Shown here: one piece after another, positions 9,897-18,133 of the stretch
How positions within the stretch are numbered: position 1 is the stretch's first letter
Layout of the letters: every line of letters starts with the position of its first letter
NCBI RefSeq assembly: GCF_000685315.1
Contig: NZ_ARYM01000004.1
Location: 124,001-188,000, forward strand
DNA length: 64,000 bases
Source of the DNA: Hyphomonas polymorpha PS728
GTDB taxonomy: Bacteria > Pseudomonadota > Alphaproteobacteria > Caulobacterales > Hyphomonadaceae
Reading direction: 5' to 3'
The notes under the pieces: generated by a model
Database searches by the model: none
Told to the model about the DNA's origin: nothing
What the model saw: only the letters and a program-made list of their open reading frames with translations
Translations under genes and position numbers: made by a program

Positions 9897-11171
9897 ATGT
9901 GGTCATTTCAGACTGACCCGGATTTTCAGACCGAGATTGATTGGATTTCCAGATTTGTCCGAGAGGAGGTCGAGCCGCTTGACGATGTTCTGGGCAGTCA
10001 GTGGAATATCCACGATCCGCTCTTCCAGAAGCTGGTTCGTCCGCTGCAGGAAGAAGTCAAGAAGCGCAGGCTCTGGGCCTGTCACCTCGGACCCGAGCTC
10101 GGAGGCCCTGGCTACGGCCAGCTGAAGCTTGCGCTGATGAATGAGCAGTTCGGTCGCTCTCGGTTTGGACCGATCGTCTTTGGCGCACAGGCGCCCGACA
10201 CAGGCAATTCCGAAATTCTTGCTCATTACGGCACTGCCGAACAGAAGGAACGGTACCTGAAGCCGCTGCTCAATAACGACATCGTCTCCTGTTTCTCGCT
10301 GACCGAACCGCAGGGCGGCTCTGACCCCACCATGGTAACCACATCTGCTGTTGAGGACGGAGATAGCTGGATCATCAGCGGCGAGAAATGGTTCGCGTCG
10401 AATGCACGCTTTGCGGCGTTCTACATCATTGCCGCAGTGACCGAGCCAGACGAAGAAAACCCCTACAGGCGGATGTCTATGTTCATCGTCCCGGCCGAAA
10501 CGCCGGGTATCGAAATCATTCGCGATTACACCTTCCACGGCGAGCCGGAAGGCACCCACGGTCACGTAAGATGGAACCAGGTCCGGGTCCCAAAGGAAAA
10601 CATGCTGGGTGGACGCGGAGACGCATTCGTCGTGGCCCAGGTCCGGCTCGGCGGCGGCCGGATGCACCACGCCATGCGGACCATCGCGGAAGCCTCAAAG
10701 TGCTACGACATGATGTGCGAGCGCGTGAAGTCGCGCGAAACCAAGGGCGAACCGCTCTGGAAGAAGCAGATGGTTCAGGAAAAGATCGCCGACAGCTGGA
10801 TTGAGCTGCGACAGTTCCGCCTCCTTGTCCTGGAGACGGCCTGGCTCGCTGACCAGGGACGTGACTGGAAAGCGATCCGGCAGAACGTATCGGCAGTAAA
10901 GGCAATTATGCCGAAGATCCTCCATGACATCTCTGCGCGTGCTCTGCACCTCCATGGCGCCCTCGGCCTGTCGACCCAGATGCCGTTCACGGCTGCCCTG
11001 GTGAACAGCTACCATGTCGGCCTCGCCGACGGTCCAACCGAGGTTCACAAACTCGTTGTCGCGCGCGAAGCACTGAAGGGCGTAGAGCCCGCAAGATCAC
11101 CTTTCCCGGAATACATCGCCTACAAACGGAAGGAACGATCGGCACAGAAGTTCGGCCTCTCCGGAGAATGA
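9897..11171 (+). CDS. Acyl-CoA dehydrogenase, ACAD10/11-like
   Basis: 424 residues from ATG 9897, with GAGG 8 bases upstream; the open frame to 9708 overlaps the LysR start and is not used. Signatures: AQAPDTGN, SCFSLTEPQGGSDP, GEKWFASNA, NQVRVPKEN, GGGRMHHAMRT and LADGPTEVH, all typical of the ACAD10/11 branch of FAD-dependent acyl-CoA dehydrogenases. In that branch the dehydrogenase fold acts with an APH-type kinase on 4-hydroxyacyl-CoAs. The kinase gene follows directly (78 bases), which supports that role here. The cytosolic flavoenzyme would hand its enoyl-CoA product to hydratase and SDR steps. Confidence 0.9.
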   Translation: MWSFQTDPDFQTEIDWISRFVREEVEPLDDVLGSQWNIHDPLFQKLVRPLQEEVKKRRLWACHLGPELGGPGYGQLKLALMNEQFGRSRFGPIVFGAQAPDTGNSEILAHYGTAEQKERYLKPLLNNDIVSCFSLTEPQGGSDPTMVTTSAVEDGDSWIISGEKWFASNARFAAFYIIAAVTEPDEENPYRRMSMFIVPAETPGIEIIRDYTFHGEPEGTHGHVRWNQVRVPKENMLGGRGDAFVVAQVRLGGGRMHHAMRTIAEASKCYDMMCERVKSRETKGEPLWKKQMVQEKIADSWIELRQFRLLVLETAWLADQGRDWKAIRQNVSAVKAIMPKILHDISARALHLHGALGLSTQMPFTAALVNSYHVGLADGPTEVHKLVVAREALKGVEPARSPFPEYIAYKRKERSAQKFGLSGE

Positions 11172-11249
11172 GCAGACAAGATCGACCCGGCCTCACCGTG
11201 ACAGCTTATCTGTGATCTGTCCCGGCGGTTCTGAACAAAGGCTATGATC

Positions 11250-12305
11250 ATGGGACAGTCCCCGGTACCGGGCATCGACACCGCCAGGATAGAGGCGTGG
11301 ATGGATACGAAAGGGCTTGGCGAGGGGCCGATCAGTTCCGTCAGTCAGCTTTCCGGCGGTACACAGAACATTATCGTCCGGTTCGTCCGGGGAGGACTGA
11401 CCTTTGTCCTGAGGCGGCCAAGCCTGACGCCCCGCGCCGGGGCCAATGAGGTGATGGCGCGTGAAGCGCGCGTGCTCGCCGCGCTAGCTGACACGAACGT
11501 GCCGCATCCTCACCTTGTTGCTGTCTGCGAAGATCGGGGCGTCCTTGGGGCAACATTTTATCTGATGGAGGACGTCAATGGCTTCAATGCCGTCACGGGG
11601 CTGCCGGAACTGCACAGGTCGCGAAAGGATATTCGCCATGGCATGGGCCTGTCGATGATGGATGCGGCTGCCGGGCTCGGCCGGCTGGACCATGTCGCGC
11701 TAGGCCTCGCGGATTTCGGTAAGCCAGAAACCTTCCTGGCCCGGCAGGCAGCACGCTGGATGTCCCAGCTTAACAGCTATTCGAGCCATGAAGGGTGGCC
11801 CGGCCCGGCAGAACTTGGAAATATTCAGGCACTTGCTGATTATCTGAGCGCCAATGTTCCACCAGACTTCAGGCCCGGCATCATGCACGGCGATTTCGTG
11901 ATCGGGAATGTGATGTTTCGAAATGACGGACCGGAGCTTGCTGCTGTCATCGACTGGGAACTTTGCACGATCGGCGATCCTCTGCTGGATCTTGCCTGGG
12001 TAATTGCAACATGGCGTGACCCGGCCTGGCGCAACCTGCCCGTCTTGCTTGTGGAGCCATGGGAAGGCTTCCCAGCTATCGATGAAATGATCCAGCATTA
12101 TGCTGATCGATCAGATCGAGACCTTTCCTGCCTCGACTGGTACATCGTGCTCGCATGCTTCAAGCTGGCGATTATACTTGAGGGCTCTTATGCACGCGCC
12201 TGCAGCGGTACAGCGCCGAAGGCGACGGGCGAGATGCTGCATGAGACATCTGTCAACCTGATAGAGCGGGCGCATTCCTGGCTGCAACGTCCGGCATGGC
12301 ATTAG
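11250..12305 (+). CDS. APH-family kinase, probable 4-hydroxyacyl-CoA kinase
   Basis: 351 residues. Of two nearby ATGs (11244 and 11250), 11250 has better spacing from AAAGG. It has the aminoglycoside-phosphotransferase fold: N-lobe strands with LSGGTQN (34-40) and FVLRRP (52-57), the catalytic loop HGDFVIGN at 213-220 and the metal-binding DWE at 235-237, followed by GDPLLDLAW. It is similar to the APH domain fused to the dehydrogenase in animal ACAD10/11 and to stand-alone LvaA-type kinases. The inferred reaction is phosphorylation of the 4-hydroxyl of an acyl-CoA so that the adjacent dehydrogenase can rearrange it. A true drug-resistance role is unlikely given the context. Confidence 0.85.
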   Translation: MGQSPVPGIDTARIEAWMDTKGLGEGPISSVSQLSGGTQNIIVRFVRGGLTFVLRRPSLTPRAGANEVMAREARVLAALADTNVPHPHLVAVCEDRGVLGATFYLMEDVNGFNAVTGLPELHRSRKDIRHGMGLSMMDAAAGLGRLDHVALGLADFGKPETFLARQAARWMSQLNSYSSHEGWPGPAELGNIQALADYLSANVPPDFRPGIMHGDFVIGNVMFRNDGPELAAVIDWELCTIGDPLLDLAWVIATWRDPAWRNLPVLLVEPWEGFPAIDEMIQHYADRSDRDLSCLDWYIVLACFKLAIILEGSYARACSGTAPKATGEMLHETSVNLIERAHSWLQRPAWH

Positions 12306-12376
12306 GGCGATGCAATTTGAGCGGGTCGCTCTGATTACAGAGGCGAAACTGATCCTGAAAGAAAGGAACACTCACT

Positions 12377-13135
12377 GTGAAGCAACTTGAAACGAAGGTC
12401 GCCATCGTAACTGGCGCCGGAAGTGGCATGGGAGCGGCGACCGCCATCCTGTTCGCACAGAACGGCGCAACGGTCGCACTGCTGGACCGGGACAAGAACG
12501 GTCTCGACGCTACGCTCGGCGCGATAAAGGAAAAAGGCGGCCGCGCGAAAGCCTGGGTGATTGATCTTGCCATGACCGACACAATCCCTGCCGTCATCGA
12601 GGACGTCGGCGCACAACTTGGCAGTATTGATATCGTCGTAAACAATGCAGGAATCGCAGGATTTCTGGCCATCGATGACCCGGACTATGACGCGCACTGG
12701 GACCGGATGATCCTCATCAACCTGACTGCGCAGCAAAAGGTCATTCGCAGCGCCCTTCCCTGGCTTCGCAGGAGCGATTCGCCCCGGATCGTGAATATTG
12801 CATCTACCGAGGCGCTCGGCGCGACCCCGCTCGATAGCGCCTATGTTGCGAGCAAGGCTGGTGTTGCAGGGCTGACACGCGCGCTGGCGGTGGATCTCGG
12901 ACCTGAAGGCATTCTCGTCAACTGCATCTGCCCCGGCCCGATCGACACAGCCATGACATCTTTCGTACCGTCCGATCACAAATTGATTTTCGCAAAACGC
13001 CACACAGCCCTGAAGCGGTATGGCGGACCGGAGGAAGTCGCGCAGATGACGCTGGCGATGAGTCTTCCTACACAAACCTATTTGACCGGCACAGTCGTGC
13101 CCGTTGATGGCGGCCTCATGGCGCGGAACGCCTGA
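12377..13135 (+). CDS. Short-chain dehydrogenase/reductase
   Basis: 252 residues from GTG 12377, with GAAAGGA 9 bases upstream. Classical SDR: TGAGSGMG at 12-19, D37 after the second strand (NAD preference), NNAG at 89-92, and catalytic S143, Y156 and K160. The C-terminus ends in VPVDGGL. It is the third gene of the dehydrogenase-kinase operon and most likely oxidises the 3-hydroxyacyl-CoA formed after the kinase and dehydrogenase steps, parallel to the SDR member (LvaD) of the levulinate operon. The substrate is not proven. Confidence 0.88.
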   Translation: MKQLETKVAIVTGAGSGMGAATAILFAQNGATVALLDRDKNGLDATLGAIKEKGGRAKAWVIDLAMTDTIPAVIEDVGAQLGSIDIVVNNAGIAGFLAIDDPDYDAHWDRMILINLTAQQKVIRSALPWLRRSDSPRIVNIASTEALGATPLDSAYVASKAGVAGLTRALAVDLGPEGILVNCICPGPIDTAMTSFVPSDHKLIFAKRHTALKRYGGPEEVAQMTLAMSLPTQTYLTGTVVPVDGGLMARNA

Positions 13136-13351
13136 AAGCGACGCCTGGAACGAAGTCGAGGCTTTGGTACAAGGTTCGTGAAGTATTCACTAAGGACTGC
13201 AGGCCAGATATCGACACGGATCCATTTGGTACCCCCGGAGATTTCAACGCAGGCAGGACCGTCATCATCGAGCGCATCATGAATTTCAGTTCCGGAAAGC
13301 TCCGGCTATGCGCGCCTCAGGCAAACCAGACAGCAGAAAAGGAAAAACAGA

Positions 13352-14089
13352 ATGGTTCAGGATACGGACTTTACCGGCAAGACGGTTCTGGTCGTCGGCG
13401 GATCGAGCGGGATCGGGAATGGAATTGCCCACGGATTCCGGCATCGCGGCGCCGACGTGCACGTCTGGGGCACCCGGGCAAGCGCGGCAGACTACGACCC
13501 CGCCGAGGGCAGCGACCTTACCGGCCTCACTTATACGCAAGTCGATGTCGGCAACCCTGACGCCATCGAAACAGCCAGGGCAACCTTCGACAGGCTCGAC
13601 GTGCTCGTGCACAGCCAGGGCATCGTGGCTTATAAGCGCGCCGAATTCGAACAGCCAGGCTGGGACAAGGTGATGAGTGTCAACCTCGACAGCCTGATGC
13701 ACATCTCCCGCAAGTTTCACGCCATGCTAAGCGAAACCCGGGGCTCGATCATAATTGTCAGCTCTATCTCCGGCCTCAGCGCCAATGTCGGCAATCCGGC
13801 TTATGCGGCCTCAAAGGCCGCCGCGATCAGCCTGACCAAGACCCTCGGTCAGGCCTGGGCAAGGGATGGCATTCGCGTCAACGGCATCGCCCCGGGACTG
13901 GTCGATACCAAGCTCACCAAAGTGACGACGGAAAACCCCGAGCGCCTGAAAGGTACGCTGCAATCGATCCCGGTGCGGCGGGCGGGTTTACCGGAAGACA
14001 TGGCCGGTGCGGCGATCTTCCTCGCCTCACCGCTGGCATCCTATGTCTGCGGGCACACATTGATCGTGGACGGCGGGCTGTCGCTCTAG
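13352..14089 (+). CDS. Short-chain dehydrogenase/reductase
   Basis: 245 residues, ATG preceded by AGGAAAAA. The cofactor motif GGSSGIGNGI lies at 16-25, HSQG replaces the usual NNAG at 87-90, and catalytic S138, Y151 and K155 (SSISG...YAASK) are present. It is separated from the previous SDR by 216 bases, so it may have its own promoter or be read through from the kinase operon. Divergence from the other two SDRs suggests a separate hydroxyl is oxidised. It is followed by a symmetrical terminator shared with the convergent mmsB gene. Confidence 0.87.
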   Translation: MVQDTDFTGKTVLVVGGSSGIGNGIAHGFRHRGADVHVWGTRASAADYDPAEGSDLTGLTYTQVDVGNPDAIETARATFDRLDVLVHSQGIVAYKRAEFEQPGWDKVMSVNLDSLMHISRKFHAMLSETRGSIIIVSSISGLSANVGNPAYAASKAAAISLTKTLGQAWARDGIRVNGIAPGLVDTKLTKVTTENPERLKGTLQSIPVRRAGLPEDMAGAAIFLASPLASYVCGHTLIVDGGLSL

Positions 14090-14108
14090 GGACCGGGGTG
14101 ACGCAGCC

Positions 14109-14150
14109 TCCGGAAAACAACGATCAGTAGGCCGATCTCTGTTTTCCGGA
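14109..14150. terminator. Bidirectional terminator-like hairpin between convergent genes
   Basis: The ten-base arms TCCGGAAAAC (14109-14118) and GTTTTCCGGA (14141-14150) form a perfect inverted repeat between the stops of the SDR (plus) and mmsB (minus). The A/T-rich inner part of each arm can serve as the U tract for either direction. Confidence 0.6.
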
Positions 14151-14181
14151 CGATCCGCGATCCCGGTTCAGGATTCAGGAT

Positions 14182-15072
14182 TCAGAGCTCGCCCTGGATC
14201 CGCTTCATGACAGCTGAAAAATCAAGACCTGAATGGCCATCATCATCAAGCTTCGCGTATATGCTTTCAGCAAGGTGACCCAGCGGCGTCTCCGCGCCCG
14301 CCAGAGCGGCAGCCCCCGTGGCAAGTTTCAAATCCTTGAGCATCATCGCCACAGCAAAGCCGGGCTGATAGTCCCTGTTTGACGGGGCCGCCGGAACCGG
14401 ACCTGGCGCAGGGCAGTAACTTGTCATCGCCCAGCATTGCCCCGAAGCAGTCGAGGAAATTTCAAAGAATGTCTGCGCATTGAGACCAAGCTTCTGAGCG
14501 AGATTGAATGCCTCGCACGTACCGATCATGGAGATACCCAGCAGCATGTTGTTGGCGATCTTCGCCGCCTGGCCGTTGCCCGCCCCTCCGGCATGAACAA
14601 TTTTCTTGCCCATGATCTTCAGGATCGGCTCCGCCATCGCAAAGGCCCGGCGCTCACCTCCGACCATGAACGTCAGTGTACCCGCGTCCGCAGCGCCGAC
14701 GCCGCCGGACACCGGCGCATCCAGCATATCGAACCCGAGCAGCGACGCTCTCACGATCGCGTCCCGCGACTCATCAACGGAAATCGTCGAACAGTCTATG
14801 AACACGGCGCCTGCCGGCGCCTTGCCCGCTGCGCCATCAGACCCGAAATAGACGTCCAGAACATGTTTGCCAGAGGGAAGCATGGTGACAACAAAATCGG
14901 CCTCGTCTACCGCCGTTGCCACACTGTCTGCAACAGAGGCTCCGTATTGCACCATCGCCTCAACCGCCGCGGAAGAGACGTCATATGCTTTTACGGAATG
15001 CCCGGCCTCCAGCAGATTGCGGCACATGCCGCGCCCCATATTCCCCAGGCCAATGAATGCTATGTTAGCCAT
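14182..15072 (-). CDS. mmsB: 3-hydroxyisobutyrate dehydrogenase
   Basis: 296 residues. N-terminal Rossmann motif GLGNMGRGM at 7-15, the DAPVSGGVGAADAGTL substrate loop at about 118-133 and the catalytic lysine in GNGQAAKIANN near 171, all hallmarks of beta-hydroxyacid dehydrogenases; the length fits. It oxidises 3-hydroxyisobutyrate to methylmalonate semialdehyde with NAD in valine breakdown. It is the last gene of the dehydrogenase-hydrolase-mmsB unit: its ATG follows the hydrolase TAA with no gap, so translation is likely coupled. Confidence 0.93.
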   Translation of the reverse strand: MANIAFIGLGNMGRGMCRNLLEAGHSVKAYDVSSAAVEAMVQYGASVADSVATAVDEADFVVTMLPSGKHVLDVYFGSDGAAGKAPAGAVFIDCSTISVDESRDAIVRASLLGFDMLDAPVSGGVGAADAGTLTFMVGGERRAFAMAEPILKIMGKKIVHAGGAGNGQAAKIANNMLLGISMIGTCEAFNLAQKLGLNAQTFFEISSTASGQCWAMTSYCPAPGPVPAAPSNRDYQPGFAVAMMLKDLKLATGAAALAGAETPLGHLAESIYAKLDDDGHSGLDFSAVMKRIQGEL

Positions 15073-16113
15073 TTAGGCGTCCCTTTGTTGTATAAAGGCG
15101 AGTTCGTCTTCGCCAAGCGGAGCAAAAAAACTATCCACCAATGTCTCAGAGACAGCCTCAAGGTCCTGAGGATCCCACTTTGGACTATTGTCCCGGTCGA
15201 TCAGGACGGCGCGAACGCCCTCGATAAAATTCTGGGTCCGCACGAGACGGTTCGCTATCCGGTACTCCATCATCATGTTTTCCCTGAAGTCTCTCAGCTG
15301 CGCCCCTTCCGTTAGCTGACGATGCGCAATCTTGAGCGAAAGCGGAGACTTGGCGGCCAGGACGTCCGACTGGGCTTTTGCCCAATCGCTTCCAGCATCA
15401 AGAGCAGCCATGATATCTTCAACCGCACCCTTGCTGAAGCAGGCCTCCATCTCACTGAGATGTTGGTAGCCGCTGATCCGGGCAGACGTCTCGAACCCTT
15501 CCAGAGCCGCAAGCCCTTTCGCACAGAGCGCCTCAGCAATGCCGCTGGCGTCTTCGACGAAATGCGTTGCAATACCGGCGGCAAGGACATCTTTTCCTTT
15601 CAGCCGGGCACCCGTCAGCGCCAGCCACATGCCAATCGCGCCCTCAAGGCGCGGGAGAAACCACCCCCCTCCGACATCCGGAAAGAGGCCGATCCCGGAT
15701 TCCGGCATGGCGAAGATCGTGTTCGCTGTGGCTATCCGGATTTGTCCGTTGACAGATATCCCCACGCCACCCCCCATAGTCACGCCATCCAGCAGGCTGA
15801 CATAGGGCTTGTCATATTCCTTGATCAACGTGTTGAGACGATACTCCGCCGCAAAAAACTCAACCGCCTCCCGGCCGCTTCCTTTCCCGGATTCGGCCAG
15901 CATCCGCACGTCTCCGCCAGCGCAGAAACCGCGCGTACCTTCGGCATGGTCGACAACGACAAGGTCCACATCCTCATCACCTTCCCAGGCGAGGAGGGCA
16001 TCGGTGATCAGGGGCACCATATCAGAATTAAGCGCGTGCAGGGCTTCCGGACGGTTCAGCGTCAGCCGACCCGTCCGGCCCTGCTTTCCTGCGATGACGG
16101 AACGTTGGCTCAT
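15073..16113 (-). CDS. 3-hydroxyisobutyryl-CoA hydrolase (crotonase superfamily)
   Basis: 346 residues, longer than ordinary enoyl-CoA hydratases and typical of the HIBYL-CoA hydrolase group. Features: GFCAGGDVRML at about 62-72 (oxyanion hole), MGGGVGISVNG and MPESGIGLFPDVGG with the expected acidic residues, and the C-terminal FREN-MMEYRIANRLV region of this subfamily. It releases CoA from 3-hydroxyisobutyryl-CoA, feeding mmsB directly downstream. Its start overlaps the dehydrogenase stop by four bases (ATGA). Confidence 0.92.
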   Translation of the reverse strand: MSQRSVIAGKQGRTGRLTLNRPEALHALNSDMVPLITDALLAWEGDEDVDLVVVDHAEGTRGFCAGGDVRMLAESGKGSGREAVEFFAAEYRLNTLIKEYDKPYVSLLDGVTMGGGVGISVNGQIRIATANTIFAMPESGIGLFPDVGGGWFLPRLEGAIGMWLALTGARLKGKDVLAAGIATHFVEDASGIAEALCAKGLAALEGFETSARISGYQHLSEMEACFSKGAVEDIMAALDAGSDWAKAQSDVLAAKSPLSLKIAHRQLTEGAQLRDFRENMMMEYRIANRLVRTQNFIEGVRAVLIDRDNSPKWDPQDLEAVSETLVDSFFAPLGEDELAFIQQRDA

Positions 16114-17249
16114 GCCCTGCCCCGCATCATCTCGCGCGCAATAATAACCCGCATGATTTCGTTGGTGCCCTCCAGGATCTGGTGTACGCGCAGGTCACGC
16201 ACGATCCGTTCGACCTCGTAGTCGCCGAGATAGCCATAACCGCCGTGCAACTGCAGCGCATCATTCGCAACCCGGGAGGCCGTGTCGGTGACGAAGCGCT
16301 TGGCCATGGCGCAGAACTTGGTTTTGTCCGAGGCATCTGCATCGACTTTGCGGGCCGCATCATAGAGAAGCGACCGTGCCGCGGCGAGCTCCGTCTCCAT
16401 ATCAGCGAGCTTGAACTGGGTTGCCTGGAAATCGATGATCGCGCGTCCAAATTGCCTGCGCTCCTGGACATAGGAATAAGCCCGGTCGAGGGCATCCTGA
16501 GCGCCTCCAAGCGCGCACGCCGCAATGTTGAGCCGCCCCCCATCGAGGCCCGCCATTGCAATCCTGAAGCCTTGCCCCTCATCCCCCACACGATTGCTTA
16601 CCGGGATACGGCAGTCGTCAAAGTTGACCATGGCCGTGGGCTGCGCACGCCATCCCATCTTGTCCTCAGGCTTGCCGAAAGACAGGCCCGGTGCGTCCTT
16701 GTCCACAACAAAGGCCGAGATACCCCGCGCCCCTTCATCTGCCGTCCGTGCCATAACCACGTAAACATCGGAAAAGCCTGCGCCGGAAATAAAGGCCTTG
16801 CTGCCATTCAGCACGTATTCTTCACCGTCACGTCTGGCGGTGGTGGTGAGACTTGCCGCATCCGATCCGGCGCCGGGCTCGGTCAGGCAATAGGAAGCGA
16901 TGAGTTCAGAACCGGTCAGGCGCGGGACGTATTTTGCGCGCAGTTCCTCACTGGAAAAAGAGTCAATCATCCACGTCGCCATATTGTGGATCGACAGGAA
17001 AGCCGCATGGCTGACATCGCCCCGCGACAGCTGCTCGAAGATCAGCGCCGCATCGAGGCGGCCGAGGCCTGCGCCGCCAAAAGCGTCCTGTGTATAGATG
17101 CCACCAAATCCGAGCTGGCCGAGCGCCACCAACGTGGCGCGGTCCAACGTTCCGGCCTTGTCCCAGGCAGCCGCATGAGGACGCAGTTCGCTCATCGCGA
17201 AGCTCTCAGCCAGTTCACGGATCATGATCTGCACGTCGGTCAGAAACAT
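16110..17249 (-). CDS. Isobutyryl-CoA dehydrogenase-type acyl-CoA dehydrogenase
   Basis: 379 residues, the usual short acyl-CoA dehydrogenase length. Visible: CLTEPGAGSDAASL (FAD/substrate loop), NGSKAFISGAG, the QATQFKLADME helix, QLHGGYGYLGDYEVERIVRD and the C-terminal ILEGTNEIMRVIIAREM carrying the catalytic-base region. Because it is co-transcribed with HIBYL-CoA hydrolase and mmsB, it most likely oxidises isobutyryl-CoA to methacrylyl-CoA. The GAGGCGAC ribosome site abuts the T run of the terminator just upstream. Confidence 0.92.
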   Translation of the reverse strand: MFLTDVQIMIRELAESFAMSELRPHAAAWDKAGTLDRATLVALGQLGFGGIYTQDAFGGAGLGRLDAALIFEQLSRGDVSHAAFLSIHNMATWMIDSFSSEELRAKYVPRLTGSELIASYCLTEPGAGSDAASLTTTARRDGEEYVLNGSKAFISGAGFSDVYVVMARTADEGARGISAFVVDKDAPGLSFGKPEDKMGWRAQPTAMVNFDDCRIPVSNRVGDEGQGFRIAMAGLDGGRLNIAACALGGAQDALDRAYSYVQERRQFGRAIIDFQATQFKLADMETELAAARSLLYDAARKVDADASDKTKFCAMAKRFVTDTASRVANDALQLHGGYGYLGDYEVERIVRDLRVHQILEGTNEIMRVIIAREMMRGRA

Positions 17250-17261
17250 ACTCGTCGCCTC

Positions 17262-17300
17262 AAAAAAGGGCGCCCGCTAATGGTGTGATGGCGGGCGCCC
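17262..17300 (-). terminator. Strong hairpin-T run inside the valine cluster
   Basis: The arms GGGCGCCCGC (17268-17277) and GCGGGCGCCC (17291-17300) form a 10-bp GC stem with a 13-base loop. Read on the minus strand it is followed by six T residues (17262-17267). It lies 50 bases after the enoyl-CoA hydratase stop and only about 12 bases before the dehydrogenase start. Confidence 0.85.
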
Positions 17301-17350
17301 AGTTAGCCCCGAAAACCCCAGGAGGGCAGTTTCGGGTATCTGGTGAAGGG

Positions 17351-18127
17351 TCATGCGTCCCTGAAGACAGGCGCGCGCTTTTCGCTGAAGGCGCTCATGC
17401 CTTCTTTCTGATCTGCCGTGCCGAACAACCCCTGGAACAGGCGGCGCTCAAACTTGACGCCCTCCGTAATCGGAAGTTCCAGCGCGCGGGCGACCATCTC
17501 CTTGGCCGCCATCAGCGACGGGATGGAGAAACCAGCGATCTCATTGGCCACGCCCAGCGCTGTTTCCAGCAATGTGTCATGTGGCACAACGCGCGATACC
17601 AGGCCCATCTTGTCTGCCTCATCGGCGTCAATCATGCGCCCTGTCAGCACAAGATCCATCGCCTTCGCCTTACCGACAGCCTTGGTCAGGCGAATGGAGC
17701 CGCCCATGCCCGGCGTGACGCCCAGTTTGATTTCCGGCTGGCCGAACTTGGCCTTGTCAGAGGCAATGATCAGGTCACACATCATCGCGAGTTCGCATCC
17801 GCCACCCAGCGCGAAGCCATTGACGGCCGCAATAACCGGCTTGCGCGACGCCGCAAAACGGTCCCAGCCCGCGAAGTAATCCTCGACATACATATCGGAA
17901 AAGGATTGCGGCTGCATTTCCTTGATGTCCGCGCCGGCGGCAAACGCCCGCCCGGCACCCGTCAGGACGCTGACGGCAATGTCCTTGTTGCGATCAATCG
18001 CAGCAAAGCAGTCCACCACTTCCCGCATAACTTCGGCGTTCAGCGCATTCAGCGCGTCCGGGCGATTGAGGGTCACCAAGGCCACGCGGCCCTTCTGTTC
18101 AAAGGTGATTGTCTTGTAATCGGTCAT
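17351..18127 (-). CDS. Enoyl-CoA hydratase
   Basis: 258 residues, the canonical crotonase length. Oxyanion-hole segments AAGADIKEM (about 63-71) and ALGGGCELAMMCD (about 106-118), and the catalytic glutamates in the FGQPEIKLGVTPGMGGSIRL region. In this operon it should hydrate methacrylyl-CoA to 3-hydroxyisobutyryl-CoA, though such enzymes also serve short-chain beta-oxidation. It lies 6 bases after mmsA and is clearly co-transcribed with it; a terminator follows. Confidence 0.93.
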   Translation of the reverse strand: MTDYKTITFEQKGRVALVTLNRPDALNALNAEVMREVVDCFAAIDRNKDIAVSVLTGAGRAFAAGADIKEMQPQSFSDMYVEDYFAGWDRFAASRKPVIAAVNGFALGGGCELAMMCDLIIASDKAKFGQPEIKLGVTPGMGGSIRLTKAVGKAKAMDLVLTGRMIDADEADKMGLVSRVVPHDTLLETALGVANEIAGFSIPSLMAAKEMVARALELPITEGVKFERRLFQGLFGTADQKEGMSAFSEKRAPVFRDA

Positions 18128-18133
18128 GTCGGT

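Noticed and set aside
11250-12305. Aminoglycoside resistance function for the APH-family gene
   Set aside because: The operon with an ACAD10/11-type dehydrogenase and an SDR fits CoA-ester metabolism far better.
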